Source of the DNA: Archangiaceae bacterium
Lineage (GTDB): Bacteria > Myxococcota > Myxococcia > Myxococcales > Myxococcaceae
Length of the DNA: 15,524 bases
Direction of reading: 5' to 3'
Assembly (NCBI GenBank): GCA_023248915.1
Contig: JAHFDQ010000069.1
Location: 1 to 15,524 of the forward strand
In this document: in pieces, positions 13,779 through 15,524 of the stretch
Numbering within the stretch: position 1 is the stretch's first letter
How the letters are laid out: each line of letters begins with the position of its first letter
Notes under the pieces: model-generated
Told to the model about the DNA's origin: nothing
The model's database searches: none
The model's input: the letters and a program-made list of their open reading frames with translations, nothing else
Program-made: the position numbers and the translations under genes

Positions 13779-15524
13779 GTGCTGAAGCTGGTCATCGAAG
13801 ACGACGAAGGCCGGAAGACGGTCGTCCCCTTCGTGCGTGAAGAAATCACCATCGGGAGGCAGGAAGGGAACACCATCCGCCTGACCGAGCGGAACGTGTC
13901 TCGCCGGCACGCGCGCTTGATGCGGAACAACGGCTCGGTGCTCGTCGAAGACCTGGGCAGCTACAACGGCATCCGCATCAACGGCGAACGCATCAAAGGC
14001 CAGGTGCCGGTGGTGGACGGCGACCTCATCCAGATCGGCGATTACGATCTGGCCATTCAGAGCGACGCCGCTCAGGCCGCGCCTCCGCCCGCGCCCAAAG
14101 AGCCAGACCGCGACAACGAGGACACGGCCCCCGCTGGCGCCAAGGCCAACGGCACCGCGGCCACGGCCCCCCACGCTGCCGTCACGGCCCCCCCCGCCCC
14201 GGCCGCCGGGTCGCCATCGGCATCGCCCAGCCTCCCGGCCGCGCAGTACGCCGAGGCGGCGGCCCCCGCCGACGACGGCGGGTCGATTCCCATCTCGGAA
14301 TCGGACGAGCCCGAGGAAGCCGCTCCCGAAGACGTGCTCTCGGCCCCCAACGTCGACGCCGACGATGACCGCCGCCAGCCGACGTCGGTCATCCGGGTCG
14401 ACCAGCTCGAGGCGAGCCGCCCGCGCAAGGCGGTCGACATCGACGCCGCCGAAGCTCCGCGCCTGGTGGTTCTGAACACCGAGCACGCGGGCCGCGAGTT
14501 CGCCTGCATCCGGTCCGAGCTGCGGGTCGGCCGCGTCGACGACAACGACATCGCCATCGACCACCGTTCGCTGTCGCGCACCCACGCCAAGATCGTCCGC
14601 GAGGACAGCGGCGAGTGGCGCGTCATCGACATGCAGTCGGCCAACGGGCTCACCGTGAACGGCGAGTCGTACGCCAAGGCCACCCTGAAGTCGGGCGACG
14701 TCGTCGAGCTGGGCCACGTGAAGCTGAAGTTCGTGGGCGCCGGCGAGACCTTCCAGTTCATCCCCGAGGTCGAAGCGGGCGCGCCGGGCGGAAAGCGCGT
14801 GGCGCTGCTCGGCGGGCTGGTGGCCGTTGCCCTAGTGGTCGGCGGAGGCGCGGTGTGGATGCTGAAGGGCGGGCCGACTCCCGCGCCGGAACCGGCGAAG
14901 CCGGCGCCTCTGGCCCACGTGGCCGCGGCGACTCCGACGAATCCGACGCCTGCGCCGAGGGTCGAACCGCCCAAACCGCCCGCGCCGGCCGCCGGCCCGA
15001 CCAACGCGCAGAAGCTCGCCGACGCCAAGACCGCCATCGAGTCGCTCGACTGGGAAAAGGCGGCGACCCTGCTCGAGAGCTGCAAGGCGGACACCGGGGC
15101 GATGATTCCCGAGGCGCAGACGCTGCTCACCCAGCTCGAGGCCGAGACCGAGCTCAGGCGAAACCTCGACGAGGCCGAAGCGGCCCTGGGCGAGGGCAGG
15201 CTCGAGGAAGCGAACACCTTCCTCAACGACAGCCAGCACACCAAGCTGCTCGGGGCGCGGTACAGCCAGCTCAGGGTCCAGTGGAAGGCCGCGTCGGACA
15301 AGCGGCTGGCGCAGCGCCCCGTGCCCACGCCGAAGCCGCCCCCGGCTCAGAGGGTCGCCGCGGCGCCGAAGCCGCCCGCCGTCAACCCGCAGCAAGAGGC
15401 GCAGAAGCTCTACGAAGAGGGGCTTCTGCTCGCCCGCTCGAAGCAGCTCAAAGAGGCGCGCACGACGCTCGAGAAGTGCCTGAAGGTCGACCCCACCTTC
15501 GCCCTGTGCCACAAGGCGCTCGGA
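13779..15524 (+). CDS. Membrane protein with two FHA domains and a TPR-like tail (C-terminus outside window)
   Basis: The frame from GTG 13779 is open to the right edge (582 residues, incomplete). FHA domain 1 (about 2-95) shows IGR (Gly26-Arg27), SRRH (41-44) and SYNG (61-64). FHA domain 2 (about 227-325) shows VGR (250-252), SRTH (266-269) and ANG (288-290). These are the phosphothreonine-binding residues of the family, so both should bind phosphopeptides. An Ala/Pro/Asp-rich linker (about 97-226) separates them. A membrane helix (about 341-361) follows, then Pro/Ala-rich linkers and helical TPR-like segments, probably periplasmic. An in-frame GTG at 13758 is possible, but 13779 gives the usual start right before the first FHA strand. 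It would read out Ser/Thr-kinase signalling; the kinase at 4812-8027 is a candidate partner by proximity only. It is divergent from the second rhomboid. Confidence 0.9.
   Translation, partial: MLKLVIEDDEGRKTVVPFVREEITIGRQEGNTIRLTERNVSRRHARLMRNNGSVLVEDLGSYNGIRINGERIKGQVPVVDGDLIQIGDYDLAIQSDAAQAAPPPAPKEPDRDNEDTAPAGAKANGTAATAPHAAVTAPPAPAAGSPSASPSLPAAQYAEAAAPADDGGSIPISESDEPEEAAPEDVLSAPNVDADDDRRQPTSVIRVDQLEASRPRKAVDIDAAEAPRLVVLNTEHAGREFACIRSELRVGRVDDNDIAIDHRSLSRTHAKIVREDSGEWRVIDMQSANGLTVNGESYAKATLKSGDVVELGHVKLKFVGAGETFQFIPEVEAGAPGGKRVALLGGLVAVALVVGGGAVWMLKGGPTPAPEPAKPAPLAHVAAATPTNPTPAPRVEPPKPPAPAAGPTNAQKLADAKTAIESLDWEKAATLLESCKADTGAMIPEAQTLLTQLEAETELRRNLDEAEAALGEGRLEEANTFLNDSQHTKLLGARYSQLRVQWKAASDKRLAQRPVPTPKPPPAQRVAAAPKPPAVNPQQEAQKLYEEGLLLARSKQLKEARTTLEKCLKVDPTFALCHKALG

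Noticed and set aside
13589..13930. 113-codon minus-strand frame across the rhomboid/FHA divergent gap
   Set aside because: It overlaps the true N-termini of both neighbours, covers the promoter region and shows no recognisable domain.

Overview
This is a GC-rich (by eye about 70%, not counted) and densely coded bacterial segment holding nine protein genes, two of them cut by the window edges. It looks like myxobacterial (Myxococcota) chromosome. The clues are a membrane Ser/Thr kinase with a kinesin-light-chain-type TPR tail, a double-FHA membrane protein, lipoprotein and secreted linkers rich in 'DAG'/'PDAG', an IPT/TIG lipoprotein, and TPR-tailed rhomboid proteases. The genus cannot be told from this sequence. 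No tRNA, rRNA, CRISPR array, insertion sequence or phage gene was seen. No gene-free stretch exceeds about 140 bases.

Layout: (1) 3-1829, minus strand: a rhomboid protease with an N-terminal PH-like region and a TPR-like tail, running off the left edge. (2) 1967-9659, plus strand: four genes with gaps of 52, 36 and 72 bp. They encode a 930-residue lipoprotein (IPT/TIG domain plus six ~130-residue repeats), a 1071-residue Ser/Thr kinase with a zinc-finger-like N-terminus and TPR tail, an exported bicupin protein, and an unknown 175-residue tail-anchored protein. (3) 9656-13679, minus strand: a likely three-gene operon read right to left. It encodes a second rhomboid with extra soluble domains, a LolA-like lipoprotein-sorting protein, and a DUF1302-like outer-membrane barrel. 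The last two overlap as ATGA. The barrel gene meets the tail-anchored gene tail to tail, sharing a palindromic CTAG. (4) 13779-15524, plus strand: an FHA-FHA-TM-TPR protein, divergent from the second rhomboid and cut by the right edge.

Most products act in or across the envelope. The kinase and the FHA protein have matching layouts, with a cytoplasmic phospho-signalling head, one membrane helix and a probably periplasmic TPR tail. The two rhomboids also carry TPR-type tails. The LolA-like protein and the barrel resemble the pair usually found with an MMPL/RND-type exporter, but no exporter is present here and a rhomboid gene holds the upstream position. A link between the kinase, FHA and rhomboid proteins is inferred only from proximity and domain logic. 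I see no clearly new defence or mobile system. The most unusual items are the repeat lipoprotein with its paired cysteines, the multi-domain rhomboid in its operon, and the unidentified tail-anchored protein.
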